Assembly: GCA_031285485.1 (NCBI GenBank)
Contig: JAITWC010000174.1
Coordinates: forward strand, 1 to 23,244
Source: Alistipes sp.
GTDB lineage: Bacteria; Bacteroidota; Bacteroidia; Bacteroidales; Rikenellaceae
Reading direction: 5' to 3'
DNA: 23,244 nt
Shown here: positions 7,206 to 15,274 of the stretch, one piece after another
How positions within the stretch are numbered: the first letter of the stretch is position 1
Layout of the letters: each line of letters starts with the position of its first letter
Position numbers and translations under genes: made by a program
The notes under the pieces: model-generated
Database searches by the model: none
What the model saw: the letters and a program-made list of their open reading frames with translations, nothing else
Told to the model about the DNA's origin: nothing

Positions 7206-8342
7206 ATGAACGACGATAAGATTCTCGACCGGGCGCTGCGGCGCGAGGAGCTCACCGAGGCGGAGGCCCTCCGACTGTGGGAGCGCACCCCGATCGGGTG
7301 CCTTGCCGGGGCGGCCGACGAACTGCGGCACGCCATGCTTGCCGAGGCGCGTCGCGAGGCCGGGAGAACCTGCACGCCGACCGTCGCCGACCCCGAAACG
7401 GTCACCTGGCAGATCGACCGCAACGTCAACATCACCAACGTCTGCATCTCGGGCTGCCTGTTCTGCAACTTCCACTGCAAACCCCACGAGACCGAACGGG
7501 CATACACGCTCACCGTCGGGGAGTACATCCCGCGAATAGAGGAGACCCTCGCCCTCGGAGGCGATCAGTTGCTGTTGCAGGGCGGGCTGCATCCGCGTCT
7601 GGGGATCGACTTCTACACCGGCCTCTTCTCCGAACTCAAACGACTCTACCCGCGGTTGAAACTCCATGCGCTGGGTGCGCCCGAGGTGGCCCACATCGCG
7701 CGCATCGGCAACCTCACCATAGAAGAAACCCTCGAACGCCTCGTGGCGGCCGGGCTCGATTCGCTGCCGGGTGCGGGAGCCGAGATCCTCGACGACGGGG
7801 TGCGCCGCCGCATCTCGCCCGGCAAACCCACCGCCGCCCAATGGCTCGACGTGATGCGCACCGCCCACAGGATGAACATCCCCACGAGCGCTACCATGAT
7901 GTACGGCCACGTGGAGACACCCCGGCACATAGTGCGCCATCTGATCGCCATACGCGATTTGCAGGCCGCCCGGCCCGCCGGCAGTCACGGTTTCGTGGCC
8001 TTCATTCCGTGGATATTCCGCGGCGCGGGAACCCCGCTCGCCGCCGAAATGGGAGAGGAGAGGCGATTCTCTCCGCTGGAGTACCTGCGCGTCATAGCCC
8101 TCAGCCGTCTGGTGCTGGGCAATATCCTCAACATCCAGGCGTCCTGGCTCACCGTGGGCACATCCACCGCCCAGATGGCCCTGCACAGCGGTGCCAACGA
8201 CCTGGGATCGATCATGATCGAGGAGCGGGTGGTGCGATCGGCGGGCGCGACCAACGGCATGGACGCCGGAGCGATCCGCCGGGCGATCCGCGGGGCGGGC
8301 TTCACGCCTCGCCTGAGAGATCAACTTTACAGGCCACGTTAA
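7206..8342 (+). CDS. mqnC: Cyclic dehypoxanthinyl futalosine synthase (radical SAM)
   Basis: A 378-residue radical-SAM enzyme. The cluster motif CISGCLFC (CxxxCxxC) follows DRNVNITNV at about residues 75-90. MqnC features include LQGGLHPRLGIDFY, AGLDSLPGAGAEILDDGVRRRISPGK, ATMMYGHVET, FIPWIF and GANDLGSIMIEE. MqnC cyclises dehypoxanthine futalosine in the futalosine route to menaquinone; the related MqnE lacks several of these segments, so MqnC is preferred. No other mqn genes are in the window. The ATG at 7206 is chosen because the family N-terminus begins there and a -7 box ends 4 bp before it; a longer in-frame start inside the repeat array is unlikely. The enzyme would need a reduced donor such as a ferredoxin. 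Confidence 0.9.
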   Translation: MNDDKILDRALRREELTEAEALRLWERTPIGCLAGAADELRHAMLAEARREAGRTCTPTVADPETVTWQIDRNVNITNVCISGCLFCNFHCKPHETERAYTLTVGEYIPRIEETLALGGDQLLLQGGLHPRLGIDFYTGLFSELKRLYPRLKLHALGAPEVAHIARIGNLTIEETLERLVAAGLDSLPGAGAEILDDGVRRRISPGKPTAAQWLDVMRTAHRMNIPTSATMMYGHVETPRHIVRHLIAIRDLQAARPAGSHGFVAFIPWIFRGAGTPLAAEMGEERRFSPLEYLRVIALSRLVLGNILNIQASWLTVGTSTAQMALHSGANDLGSIMIEERVVRSAGATNGMDAGAIRRAIRGAGFTPRLRDQLYRPR

Positions 8343-8361
8343 GTTTTCAGGCGCGGAAAAC
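8343..8361. terminator. Weak stem-loop in the convergent gap
   Basis: GTTTTC (8343-8348) and GAAAAC (8356-8361) pair around a 7-base loop directly after the mqnC stop. The 45-bp gap to the convergent serine hydrolase gene shows no stronger terminator. There is no good T-run, so the call is tentative. Confidence 0.3.
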
Positions 8362-8387
8362 GGTAAATCATCCTCGCCCTGCCCCTC

Positions 8388-9650
8388 CTACTCGCCGCCT
8401 TCGAACCGGCGGACAGCATCGTAGACGGCCTGCTGAAGAGAGTAACGAACCCGCGTTTCGACGAACGCAGGATTCGTTCTCGAAGGGGTTATGCGATTAC
8501 ACAACAGCACATAGACTATCCCGTACTCCGGGTCGGCCCACGCAATGGTGCCGGTAAATCCGGTGTGGCCGAAACTGCGCTGCGAAACCGCCGGGGCGGG
8601 GTAGGCCTCCTCGAACGGCAGGGTGTCGTTACCGGGCGCGGGGCGGTCGAAACCGAGTCCGCGCCGGTTGTTCCCCGCCGGATACTGCCGGGAGGTGAAC
8701 TGCTCTATGGTGACGGACGAGAGGTACCTTATGCCGTTATAGATTCCGCCGTCGAGCAGCATCTGCATCACCGCCGCCACGTCGCGCGCCGACCCGAACA
8801 GCCCCGCGTTGCCCGACACCCCGCCCATCACCGCCGCACTTTCGTCGTGAACGGTGCCGTGGACAGTGGCCATGCGCCAAGTGTTGTCGTCCTCGGTGGG
8901 CACTATGCGCGAGAGCGGGATACCTTTATCGAGCGGATTGAAAGTCAGTCCCACGCCCATCGGGCGATAGAACTCCTGGCTTAAAAGCATCTCGAAGTCG
9001 CGTCCGTCGGCCTCGCGCACGATCTCGGGCACAAGCAGAAAAGGCAGGTCAGAATAGCGATAAATGCGTGAGCGGAGCGGCACATCGCGCACGGCCAACA
9101 GCAGCGAGTCGCGCGTCATCAGCCACGGCCGCGGCACGCCCGACGGAAAACCCGACTGGTGGGTCAGCACCTCGCGAAACGTGATACGCGCCTTGTCGGT
9201 TCCACGCAGCGGTGGGTACCAGCGCGACAGCCGGTCGCCCGGTTCTATCTTGTGTCGTTCGGCAAGCCATGCCAGCGCGAGGGTCGAGGCGGCCATCTTG
9301 GTCACCGATGCGAGGTCGTACAGGTGGTCGTTATCCACGGCCTTGGCGCGCGAATAGTCGTGGTGGCCCCAACTCGCGTCTATCACCACCTTGCCGTTGC
9401 GAGCCACGAACAACTGACACCCCGGAAACGCCTTCAGTTCGATCGCCCGTCTCACTATCGAGTCGACAATGCGCACGAGATACACGCTGTCCATCCCCGC
9501 CTCCGCCGGACTCGCGGCCTGAAAACGGTTAGTCTCATTCCAACGAGGCAACGCCCCCCCGAATGGCAACACCGTCTGTGCCGGGAGAGTTGAAAGTGTA
9601 AAGTTGAAGATTGAAAATGCGGCTAACGCTGTGGAGATGAGTTTTTTCAT
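8388..9650 (-). CDS. Secreted serine hydrolase, class C beta-lactamase/DD-peptidase fold
   Basis: A 420-residue protein with a signal peptide (MKKLISTALAAFSIFNFTLSTLPAQ). The three PBP/beta-lactamase motifs are present: SVTK (SxxK, in DLASVTKMAAS), YSD in IYRYSDLPFL in the YxN position, and HTG in FGHTGFTG. It probably acts in the periplasm as an esterase, DD-peptidase or muropeptide-processing enzyme; true beta-lactam hydrolysis is not implied. In Bacteroidetes this domain is often fused to a glycoside hydrolase, but here it stands alone. The start at 9650 lies 2 bp after the ahcY stop, so it is the last gene of the seven-gene operon. An in-frame upstream extension is antisense-like sequence inside ahcY and is rejected. 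Confidence 0.85.
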   Translation of the reverse strand: MKKLISTALAAFSIFNFTLSTLPAQTVLPFGGALPRWNETNRFQAASPAEAGMDSVYLVRIVDSIVRRAIELKAFPGCQLFVARNGKVVIDASWGHHDYSRAKAVDNDHLYDLASVTKMAASTLALAWLAERHKIEPGDRLSRWYPPLRGTDKARITFREVLTHQSGFPSGVPRPWLMTRDSLLLAVRDVPLRSRIYRYSDLPFLLVPEIVREADGRDFEMLLSQEFYRPMGVGLTFNPLDKGIPLSRIVPTEDDNTWRMATVHGTVHDESAAVMGGVSGNAGLFGSARDVAAVMQMLLDGGIYNGIRYLSSVTIEQFTSRQYPAGNNRRGLGFDRPAPGNDTLPFEEAYPAPAVSQRSFGHTGFTGTIAWADPEYGIVYVLLCNRITPSRTNPAFVETRVRYSLQQAVYDAVRRFEGGE

Positions 9651-9652
9651 TT

Positions 9653-11065
9653 TCAATAGCGATAATGATCGGGCTTGTACGGTCCGTCGACCATGACCCC
9701 GATGTATTCCGCCTGAGACTCGGTGAGGCGGGTGAGGCGCACCCCGATATTCGCCAAATGTAGCCGTGCCACCTCTTCGTCCAACTCCTTGGGCAGACGA
9801 TAGACATCGACGGCCAACTGTTTCGTCCACAACTCGATCTGCGCAAGTGTCTGGTTGGTGAACGAGTTCGACATCACGAACGACGGATGGCCCGTCGCGC
9901 AGCCCAAATTTACGAGCCTTCCCTCGGCCAGCACGAAGATCGAGTGTCCGTCGGCGAAAGTGTACTTGTCGACCTGCGGTTTTATGTCGATCCTGGTAAC
10001 TCCGGGCTCTGCTTCCAGCCGATCCATCTGTATCTCGTTGTCGAAGTGGCCGATGTTGCATACTATCGCCTGATCGCGCATCGCCCGCATGTGTTCGAGC
10101 GTAATGATGTCGCGGTTGCCGGTCGTCGTCACCCAAATGTTACCCTCGGGCAGCGCGTCCTCGACCGTCATCACCTCGAAACCCTCCATCGCGGCCTGCA
10201 ACGCGCAGATGGGGTCGATCTCGGTGACTATGACCCGGGCGCCGTAAGACTTCATGCTCCGCGCGCACCCCTTGCCCACGTCGCCGTAGCCACACACCAC
10301 GACCACCTTTCCGGCTATCATCACGTCCGTGGCGCGTTTTATGCCGTCGGCCAGACTCTCGCGGCAGCCGTAGAGGTTGTCGAACTTGCTTTTGGTCACC
10401 GAGTCGTTGACGTTGATGGCCGGAACGAGCAACTCGCCCCGCTCCATCATCCTGTACAGGCGGTGTACTCCGGTTGTAGTCTCCTCACTCACTCCTCGCA
10501 GTTCGGCCACGGTGTCGTGCCACCTACGCGGCTCCTCTTTCAGGATGGTTCGCAGGGTGTCGACTATTACTTTCTCCTCGTGGTTGCCTATCGGGCCGTC
10601 GAGCGAGGCGGCATCATTCTCCGCTGTCCAACCCTTATGGATCAGCAACGTTGCGTCGCCGCCATCGTCCACGATCAGGTTCGGCCCTTTGCCGCCGGGG
10701 AACGACAGCGCCATTGCGGTACACCACCAGTATTCTTCGAGCGTCTCGCCCTTCCACGCGAACACCGGCACACCGGCCGCCGCCACAGCAGCCGCGGCGT
10801 GATCCTGCGTCGAGAAGATGTTGCAGCTGCACCACCTCACGTCGGCGCCCAACTCGATCAGCGTCTCGATGAGCACGGCGGTCTGGATCGTCATGTGAAG
10901 TGAACCCATAACGCGCGCGCCGTGCAACGGTTTCGAAGCCCCATATTTCCGGCGCAGAGCCACCAACCCCGGCATCTCGTGCAACGCGATCTCGATCTCT
11001 TTCCGTCCCCATTCCGCCAACGCGATGTCCGTCACCCGGTATGGCAATTTTTCGTCTATATACAT
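9653..11065 (-). CDS. ahcY: Adenosylhomocysteinase
   Basis: A 470-residue S-adenosylhomocysteine hydrolase that splits SAH into homocysteine and adenosine, recycling the product of methyltransferases. Seen: the N-terminal substrate domain (ALHEMPGLVALRRKYG, GSLHMTIQTAVLIETL, CNIFSTQDHAAAA), the EEYWWC segment, the NAD-binding loop VVCGYGDVGKGCA, and the C-terminal end with KPDHYRY, the conserved Lys-Tyr tail that reaches the partner subunit's NAD. The length is normal for bacteria. The start overlaps the riboflavin kinase stop by 10 bp, and the serine hydrolase follows after 2 bp, so expression is probably coupled. Cytoplasmic. Confidence 0.96.
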   Translation of the reverse strand: MYIDEKLPYRVTDIALAEWGRKEIEIALHEMPGLVALRRKYGASKPLHGARVMGSLHMTIQTAVLIETLIELGADVRWCSCNIFSTQDHAAAAVAAAGVPVFAWKGETLEEYWWCTAMALSFPGGKGPNLIVDDGGDATLLIHKGWTAENDAASLDGPIGNHEEKVIVDTLRTILKEEPRRWHDTVAELRGVSEETTTGVHRLYRMMERGELLVPAINVNDSVTKSKFDNLYGCRESLADGIKRATDVMIAGKVVVVCGYGDVGKGCARSMKSYGARVIVTEIDPICALQAAMEGFEVMTVEDALPEGNIWVTTTGNRDIITLEHMRAMRDQAIVCNIGHFDNEIQMDRLEAEPGVTRIDIKPQVDKYTFADGHSIFVLAEGRLVNLGCATGHPSFVMSNSFTNQTLAQIELWTKQLAVDVYRLPKELDEEVARLHLANIGVRLTRLTESQAEYIGVMVDGPYKPDHYRY

Positions 11066-11427
11066 AATATTTTTTCGATTGATTTCCTGTCTTCCGCGAT
11101 CTGTGCCCGCAGGGCTGTGGGGTTTCCGAATTTCCTTTCAGGGCGAATGTGTCGGACGAGTTCGGCGCTTATTTCGCGGCCATAAAGGTCGCCCTCGAAG
11201 TCGAACAGGTGCAGTTCCAAAACCCGGTCACCACCGCCGCCGAAAGTCGGCTTGCGTCCCAGGTTGGCCATCGCCGCAAAAGTTCCGGACTCACCGTCGA
11301 TCTTCACCCGCGCGGCGTAAACCCCGTCGGCGGCCGCGAAATCGTCCGGCACAGCGATGTTGGCCGTCGGCCATCCGAGCCCGCGCCCGCGCCCGTCTCC
11401 TCTCACAACCGTTCCCTTGACGATCAT
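11056..11427 (-). CDS. Stand-alone riboflavin kinase
   Basis: A 123-residue protein equal to only the C-terminal flavokinase half of bifunctional RibF. It makes FMN from riboflavin and ATP. Visible are the GDGRGRGLGWPTANI loop with the PTAN motif (Thr/Asn bind the phosphates and Mg), GVYAARV, and ELHLFDFEGDLYG with the catalytic Glu. The FAD-synthetase half (about 180 residues with a nucleotidyl-transferase fold) is absent, and this is not a frameshift: the upstream DNA is psd, whose stop overlaps this ATG as ATGA. The 3' end overlaps ahcY by 10 bp. Either a separate full RibF or FAD synthetase exists elsewhere, or this is the only kinase. Confidence 0.82.
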   Translation of the reverse strand: MIVKGTVVRGDGRGRGLGWPTANIAVPDDFAAADGVYAARVKIDGESGTFAAMANLGRKPTFGGGGDRVLELHLFDFEGDLYGREISAELVRHIRPERKFGNPTALRAQIAEDRKSIEKILCI

Positions 11428-12137
11428 ACCTTCAATTTTGCAAGCGGCGTCTGTCCCCCCGTCACTTTCTCACCCAATCCCACCAATACCTCGGCATCCA
11501 AAGGCAGGTAGAGATCGACCCGCGAGCCGAACTTAATAAATCCGCAAGGCGTGTTCTGCACCGCCACTTCGCCCACGCGGGCGTAAGAAACGATCCGCCG
11601 GGCCACCATGCCCGCCACCTGTCGAAAAACTATCACCCCGTGAGAGGGAGTCTCCACGGCGGTCGTGGTATGTTCGTTATCATCCGACGACTTGGGGTGC
11701 CACGCCACCATGAACCTGCCGTGGTGGTGCCTAAAATATGTTGTCCGTCCCCCGACGGGGAACCAGTTCTGATGAACGTTCGTGACCGACATGAAGACCG
11801 ACACCTGAATCCGTTTCTCGCCCGTCACCTCGTTTTCCATAACATCCTCGGCCACGACAACCGTGCCGTCGCAGGGCGAAAAAACCACGTCGCCGTCCTC
11901 CAAAAGCGGCCTCTGCGGAATGCGGAAGAACGCGATCACGAAACACCAGGTGACAAGAGCTGCGAAACCCCAAAAGCCCATCACCGGCCCGGCGATCCGC
12001 CACCATCCACCGGCCCACCAACCATCTGCCCAGCGGGTTAGGGCCATCAGCGTCAAAAGGAACAGTCCGGCGGCCAACACCGCCAGCACAACTAACGCCA
12101 CCGGAATAATGACGCGGCCCTCTTTGCTTATCTTCAT
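11424..12137 (-). CDS. psd: Phosphatidylserine decarboxylase proenzyme
   Basis: A 237-residue membrane-associated Psd that converts phosphatidylserine to phosphatidylethanolamine. The N-terminus has two hydrophobic segments (IIPVALVVLAVLAAGLFLLTL and GPVMGFWGFAALVTWCFVIAFF). The core follows: FFRIPQRP, SPCDGTVVVAEDV, FMSVTNVHQNWFPVGG and NEHTTTAVET. The self-cleavage site is GFIKFGSRVD, where cutting at G-S gives the pyruvoyl group on the small C-terminal subunit (FGS in place of the LGST of E. coli; the short bacterial form). The start MKISKEG overlaps the cdsA stop as ATGA; a longer in-frame start gives Arg-rich sequence antisense in character to nothing known. With cdsA upstream it forms a phospholipid module. 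Confidence 0.92.
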   Translation of the reverse strand: MKISKEGRVIIPVALVVLAVLAAGLFLLTLMALTRWADGWWAGGWWRIAGPVMGFWGFAALVTWCFVIAFFRIPQRPLLEDGDVVFSPCDGTVVVAEDVMENEVTGEKRIQVSVFMSVTNVHQNWFPVGGRTTYFRHHHGRFMVAWHPKSSDDNEHTTTAVETPSHGVIVFRQVAGMVARRIVSYARVGEVAVQNTPCGFIKFGSRVDLYLPLDAEVLVGLGEKVTGGQTPLAKLKV

Positions 12138-12856
12138 CTCGAAAAATGCGTAGTAACAAGTAGAAACACGAACGCCACAGGGACAGCGCCTAGCGTGGCG
12201 TCGAAACGGTCGAGAAGTCCTCCGTGTCCGGGCAACAGCCGTCCCGAGTCCTTCACTCCGGCGGCGCGTTTGAACCGGCTCTCTGCCAAATCGCCCGCCA
12301 CGGCAGCCCAAGCCACCACAACTCCGAACAGCGCCCACAGCCACACTTCGCCACCGGCCCAAAACCGTCCGACCACCGCGGCCACGACCGTCGCACCGAC
12401 TATGCCGCCTGCAAATCCCTCCCACGACTTGTGAGGCGAGATCAGCGGAGCCATCTTATGCCGCCCTAAAGCCACACCCACCAGATAGGCGAAAACATCG
12501 TTGGCCCACACCACCGTCATGAAAGCCGGTGCGATGCGCATATCCCAACCAGCGGGCCATTCTCCGGCCAACCCGTGCCACTCGTTCCAAAGGCGCGAGT
12601 GGCCGCTCATGCCGTCGCCGATCGCCGGGAAGAACCACATCGCCGCCATGCACAGCAATATGTAGGCCACTCCGCCCCATTTCACACCGCGGCTCCGGGT
12701 CAGGGCAATAAACTCCATCGAACAACAGCACCACACGAGCAGCAGCAGCAGCAGATAGCTTCCGCGTCCGATCATCGTCATCGCCAACACCACGGCCACG
12801 AAAACGAGGCCGGTCACAGTCCGGGTCAGAAAGTTGTGATTCTTACGCTCGCTCAT
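12134..12856 (-). CDS. cdsA: Phosphatidate cytidylyltransferase (CDP-diglyceride synthase)
   Basis: A 240-residue polytopic inner-membrane enzyme that makes CDP-diacylglycerol from phosphatidate and CTP, the branch point to phosphatidylserine and so to Psd next door. Several hydrophobic helices are followed by the CdsA signature GDLAESRFKRAAGVKDSGRLLPGHGGLLDRFDA (S-x-F-K-R-x(4)-K-D, then PGHGG-x-x-DR-x-D). The GRHKMAPLISPHKSWEG segment also fits the family. The ATG at 12856 is chosen over a GTG at 12883 because the family begins near this Met. It overlaps the ftsH end by 14 bp. Confidence 0.93.
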   Translation of the reverse strand: MSERKNHNFLTRTVTGLVFVAVVLAMTMIGRGSYLLLLLLVWCCCSMEFIALTRSRGVKWGGVAYILLCMAAMWFFPAIGDGMSGHSRLWNEWHGLAGEWPAGWDMRIAPAFMTVVWANDVFAYLVGVALGRHKMAPLISPHKSWEGFAGGIVGATVVAAVVGRFWAGGEVWLWALFGVVVAWAAVAGDLAESRFKRAAGVKDSGRLLPGHGGLLDRFDATLGAVPVAFVFLLVTTHFSR

Positions 12857-14846
12857 CCTCGTTCGTGCCTTCGGGACGCGCACCGAATATCTCTTCGAGG
12901 TCTTCGCTGAACACTGTCTCCTTGTCCAACAGTCGTGCGGCGAGAGTCTCTATGCCGGTGCGGTTTCGGGTGATCACCTCACGAGCCGCGGCCTCGGCCT
13001 CTCCGAGAATTCGTTTTGTTTCGGCGTCGATCTGCTGCGCGGTCTGTTCGCTGAACGGCTTGGTGAACGCCATGTCGCTCGACCCGCTTGAGTCGTAATA
13101 GCTCATGTTGCCCAGCGCCTCGCTCATGCCGAAGTACGTCACCATGGCGTAGGCCATCTTCGTGGCGCGTTCGAGGTCGCTCAGCGCCCCGGTCTCCGAG
13201 GTGTTGAAGAACACCTCCTCGGCCACGCGGCCGCCCAACAGCGACGCTATCTTGTCCATGAACTGTTCGCGGGTGGTGTTGTGCCGCTCGTCGGGCAGAT
13301 ACCACGACGCGCCGAGCGAACGGCCTCGCGGAATGATAGTCACCTTGATGAGCGGGTCGGCGTGCCTGAGGAACCAGCTGACCGTGGCGTGGCCCGCCTC
13401 GTGGAAAGCGGTGAGGCGTTTCTCCTCGTCGCTCATCACCAGCGAACGCCTTTCGAGCCCGCCGACAATGCGGTCGATGGCCGACATGAAGTCCTCCTTG
13501 TCGACGGCGGGTTTTCCTCCGCGGGCGGCTATCAGCGCAGCCTCGTTGCACACGTTTGCGATGTCGGCCCCCGAAAAACCGGGCGTTTGCTTCGCCAGGA
13601 ACCCCCGGTCGAGGTTGGGCGCAAGCTTCAGATTCTGAAGATGCACCTCGAATATCTGTTCTCGTTCCTTCAACTCGGGCAGGCCCACCTCTATCTGCCG
13701 GTCGAAACGACCCGCCCTCATCAACGCCTTGTCGAGAATATCGGAGCGGTTCGTCGCGGCCAGAAGTATCACCCCGGCGTTGGTGCCGAAGCCGTCCATC
13801 TCGGTGAGCAACTGGTTGAGGGTGTTCTCGCGTTCGTCGTTGCTGCCGTAACCTGCGTTGCGCCCGCGAGCGCGGCCTATGGCGTCGATCTCGTCGATGA
13901 ACAGAATGCACGGAGCCTTCTCCTTAGCCTGACGGAACAGGTCGCGAACGCGCGACGCGCCCACACCCACGAACATCTCAACGAAGTCCGACCCGCTGAT
14001 CGACAGGAAAGGTACGTCGGCCTCGCCCGCCACGGCCTTTGCCAGCAGCGTCTTGCCCGTTCCCGGAGGCCCCACCAGCAGCGCCCCCTTGGGTATTTTG
14101 CCGCCGAGCTCCTTGTATTTCTCGGGTTTCTTGAGGAAGTCGACTATCTCCATGATCTCCACCTTGGCCTCCTCCAGCCCCGCCACGTCCTTGAACGTGA
14201 CCTTGGTCTGTTTCTCCTTGTCGAACACCTGCGCCTTGGCCCGTCCCACGCCCATGATCTGGCCTCCGGGCCCTCCGCCCATCATGCCCGACATGGAGCG
14301 CATCATGAAGAAGAACAGTCCGATCAGGAAGATCATCGGCAGCCAGTTGAGCACCGTCGCCCATCCCCCGCGGTCGTTGCGGTAGTCGAGCGGCAGCGCC
14401 GTAGCGAACTCCGCGCGCGCCTTCTCCACGTCGGCGGCCAGCAGGTCGACCGACCCGATGGTGAACCTGAACTGTGCCTTGTCCTCTCCGGTGGGAATGT
14501 TGCTGTATTCCTCGACGCTGCGGTAGCGCTCGGCGGCGGCTTTGGTGAGGTACACTTCGGCCGTCTCGCGGTTCACCACCACGATCTTCGTCACCTCGCC
14601 CCGGCTGATCATGTCGCTCCTGACGGTGTTCCAGTCGGTCTCGGCGGGAGTCACGCGGTCGCCCATGATCATCCACACGGTGAGAATGGCGGCAATGGCC
14701 AGCCAACCCCACATGAAGGGATTGCGCGGCCCGGCCGGCATTTTCGGCTGACCTTCCGGCCCCCCGGGCCCCTGCTGTTTTCGCGGCCCCTGCGGAGGCT
14801 GCGAAGCTCCCCCCTGCTGCTGCGGCTGTTCGATATTGTTTTCCAT
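12843..14846 (-). CDS. ftsH: ATP-dependent zinc metalloprotease FtsH
   Basis: A 667-residue membrane AAA+ protease that degrades misfolded or surplus membrane proteins and short-lived cytoplasmic regulators. In order: a Gln/Pro/Gly-rich cytoplasmic N-terminus; a first membrane helix (WGWLAIAAILTVWMIMG); a periplasmic domain; a second helix (MIFLIGLFFFMMRSM); Walker A GPPGTGKT; Walker B ILFIDEIDAIG; the second region of homology with the NRSDILDKALMRAGRFDRQ arginine fingers; and the zinc site HEAGH at about residue 480. The N-terminal extension is typical of Bacteroidetes. The start at 14846 is 7 bp after the rsfS stop; in-frame ATGs at 14864 and 14870 lie inside rsfS. Confidence 0.96.
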   Translation of the reverse strand: MENNIEQPQQQGGASQPPQGPRKQQGPGGPEGQPKMPAGPRNPFMWGWLAIAAILTVWMIMGDRVTPAETDWNTVRSDMISRGEVTKIVVVNRETAEVYLTKAAAERYRSVEEYSNIPTGEDKAQFRFTIGSVDLLAADVEKARAEFATALPLDYRNDRGGWATVLNWLPMIFLIGLFFFMMRSMSGMMGGGPGGQIMGVGRAKAQVFDKEKQTKVTFKDVAGLEEAKVEIMEIVDFLKKPEKYKELGGKIPKGALLVGPPGTGKTLLAKAVAGEADVPFLSISGSDFVEMFVGVGASRVRDLFRQAKEKAPCILFIDEIDAIGRARGRNAGYGSNDERENTLNQLLTEMDGFGTNAGVILLAATNRSDILDKALMRAGRFDRQIEVGLPELKEREQIFEVHLQNLKLAPNLDRGFLAKQTPGFSGADIANVCNEAALIAARGGKPAVDKEDFMSAIDRIVGGLERRSLVMSDEEKRLTAFHEAGHATVSWFLRHADPLIKVTIIPRGRSLGASWYLPDERHNTTREQFMDKIASLLGGRVAEEVFFNTSETGALSDLERATKMAYAMVTYFGMSEALGNMSYYDSSGSSDMAFTKPFSEQTAQQIDAETKRILGEAEAAAREVITRNRTGIETLAARLLDKETVFSEDLEEIFGARPEGTNEDERA

Positions 14847-14853
14847 TTGCGGT

Positions 14854-15204
14854 TTACATTTCATAATCATATCTCGTGAGCGGCGCGTCGGCCCACAATT
14901 CGTCGAGTTTATAGAACGTCCTCATTTCGGTCTGGAATATGTGGACCACCACGTCGAAGTAGTCCATCGCGATCCACAGTGCGTTTGCCGCGCCGTCGAC
15001 CCTCCACACCCGCGTCTTCAACGCGCGCTCCACCTCCTCTTCGATTCCTGCCGCGATGGCGGCCACCTGGGATGTCGAGCCTGCGTTGCAGATCACGAAG
15101 TGCGAGCATATCGCGCCGTCCATGCCGCTCATGTCGAGCGAGACGATGTTTTGTCCTTTTTTGTCCTTAATAGTTTCGATTACGGTTTCGAGCAGTTTAT
15201 CCAT
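14854..15204 (-). CDS. rsfS: Ribosomal silencing factor RsfS (Iojap family)
   Basis: A 116-residue protein of the RsfS/YbeB/Iojap family, which binds ribosomal protein uL14 and blocks subunit joining in starved cells. Seen: the short N-terminal helix (MDKLLETVIETIKDKKGQNIVSLDM), then HFVICNAGSTSQVAAIAAGIEEE, the RVDGAANALWIAMDYFDVVVHIF core with W-x-x-x-D-Y, and the final FYKLDELWADAP. It is the first gene of the minus-strand operon, 7 bp ahead of ftsH, an order common in Bacteroidetes. A -7 box lies 40 bp upstream. Confidence 0.93.
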   Translation of the reverse strand: MDKLLETVIETIKDKKGQNIVSLDMSGMDGAICSHFVICNAGSTSQVAAIAAGIEEEVERALKTRVWRVDGAANALWIAMDYFDVVVHIFQTEMRTFYKLDELWADAPLTRYDYEM

Positions 15205-15243
15205 ACAGAGCCGTTAAATTTTTCCACATTTCATATCGAACCG

Positions 15244-15251
15244 CAAAGGTA
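15244..15251 (-). promoter_or_regulatory. -7 box of the rsfS operon
   Basis: On the minus strand TACCTTTG matches TAnnTTTG exactly and lies 40 bp before the rsfS ATG. The -33 region would fall at about 15271-15275, right at the edge of repeat array B. It is the only good promoter seen for the seven-gene operon. Confidence 0.65.
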
Positions 15252-15274
15252 AGAACTTTTTTCATATCTCTGCC

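Noticed and set aside
6880..7219. Overlapping frames with repeated VSRLHRS/YRLDCTVHA peptides
   Set aside because: They lie wholly in array A after the ferredoxin terminator; the periodic peptides follow from the DNA repeat.
9585..9625. TTGAAAGTGTAAAGTTGAAG-like dispersed repeat
   Set aside because: It resembles low-complexity repeats common in Bacteroidetes, but here it is simply the coding sequence of a signal peptide; one copy is not enough to call a repeat.
9651..10136. 160-residue N-terminal extension of the serine hydrolase
   Set aside because: It lies inside ahcY in another frame, is Arg/His-rich, and precedes a good signal peptide at 9650.
11120..11145. Possible further IS-end copy (reads GFPNF in one frame, as at the other ends)
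   Set aside because: The DNA matches only a few bases and is ordinary riboflavin kinase C-terminal coding sequence.
13281..14879. 532-residue plus-strand frame
   Set aside because: Antisense shadow of ftsH, which is certain.
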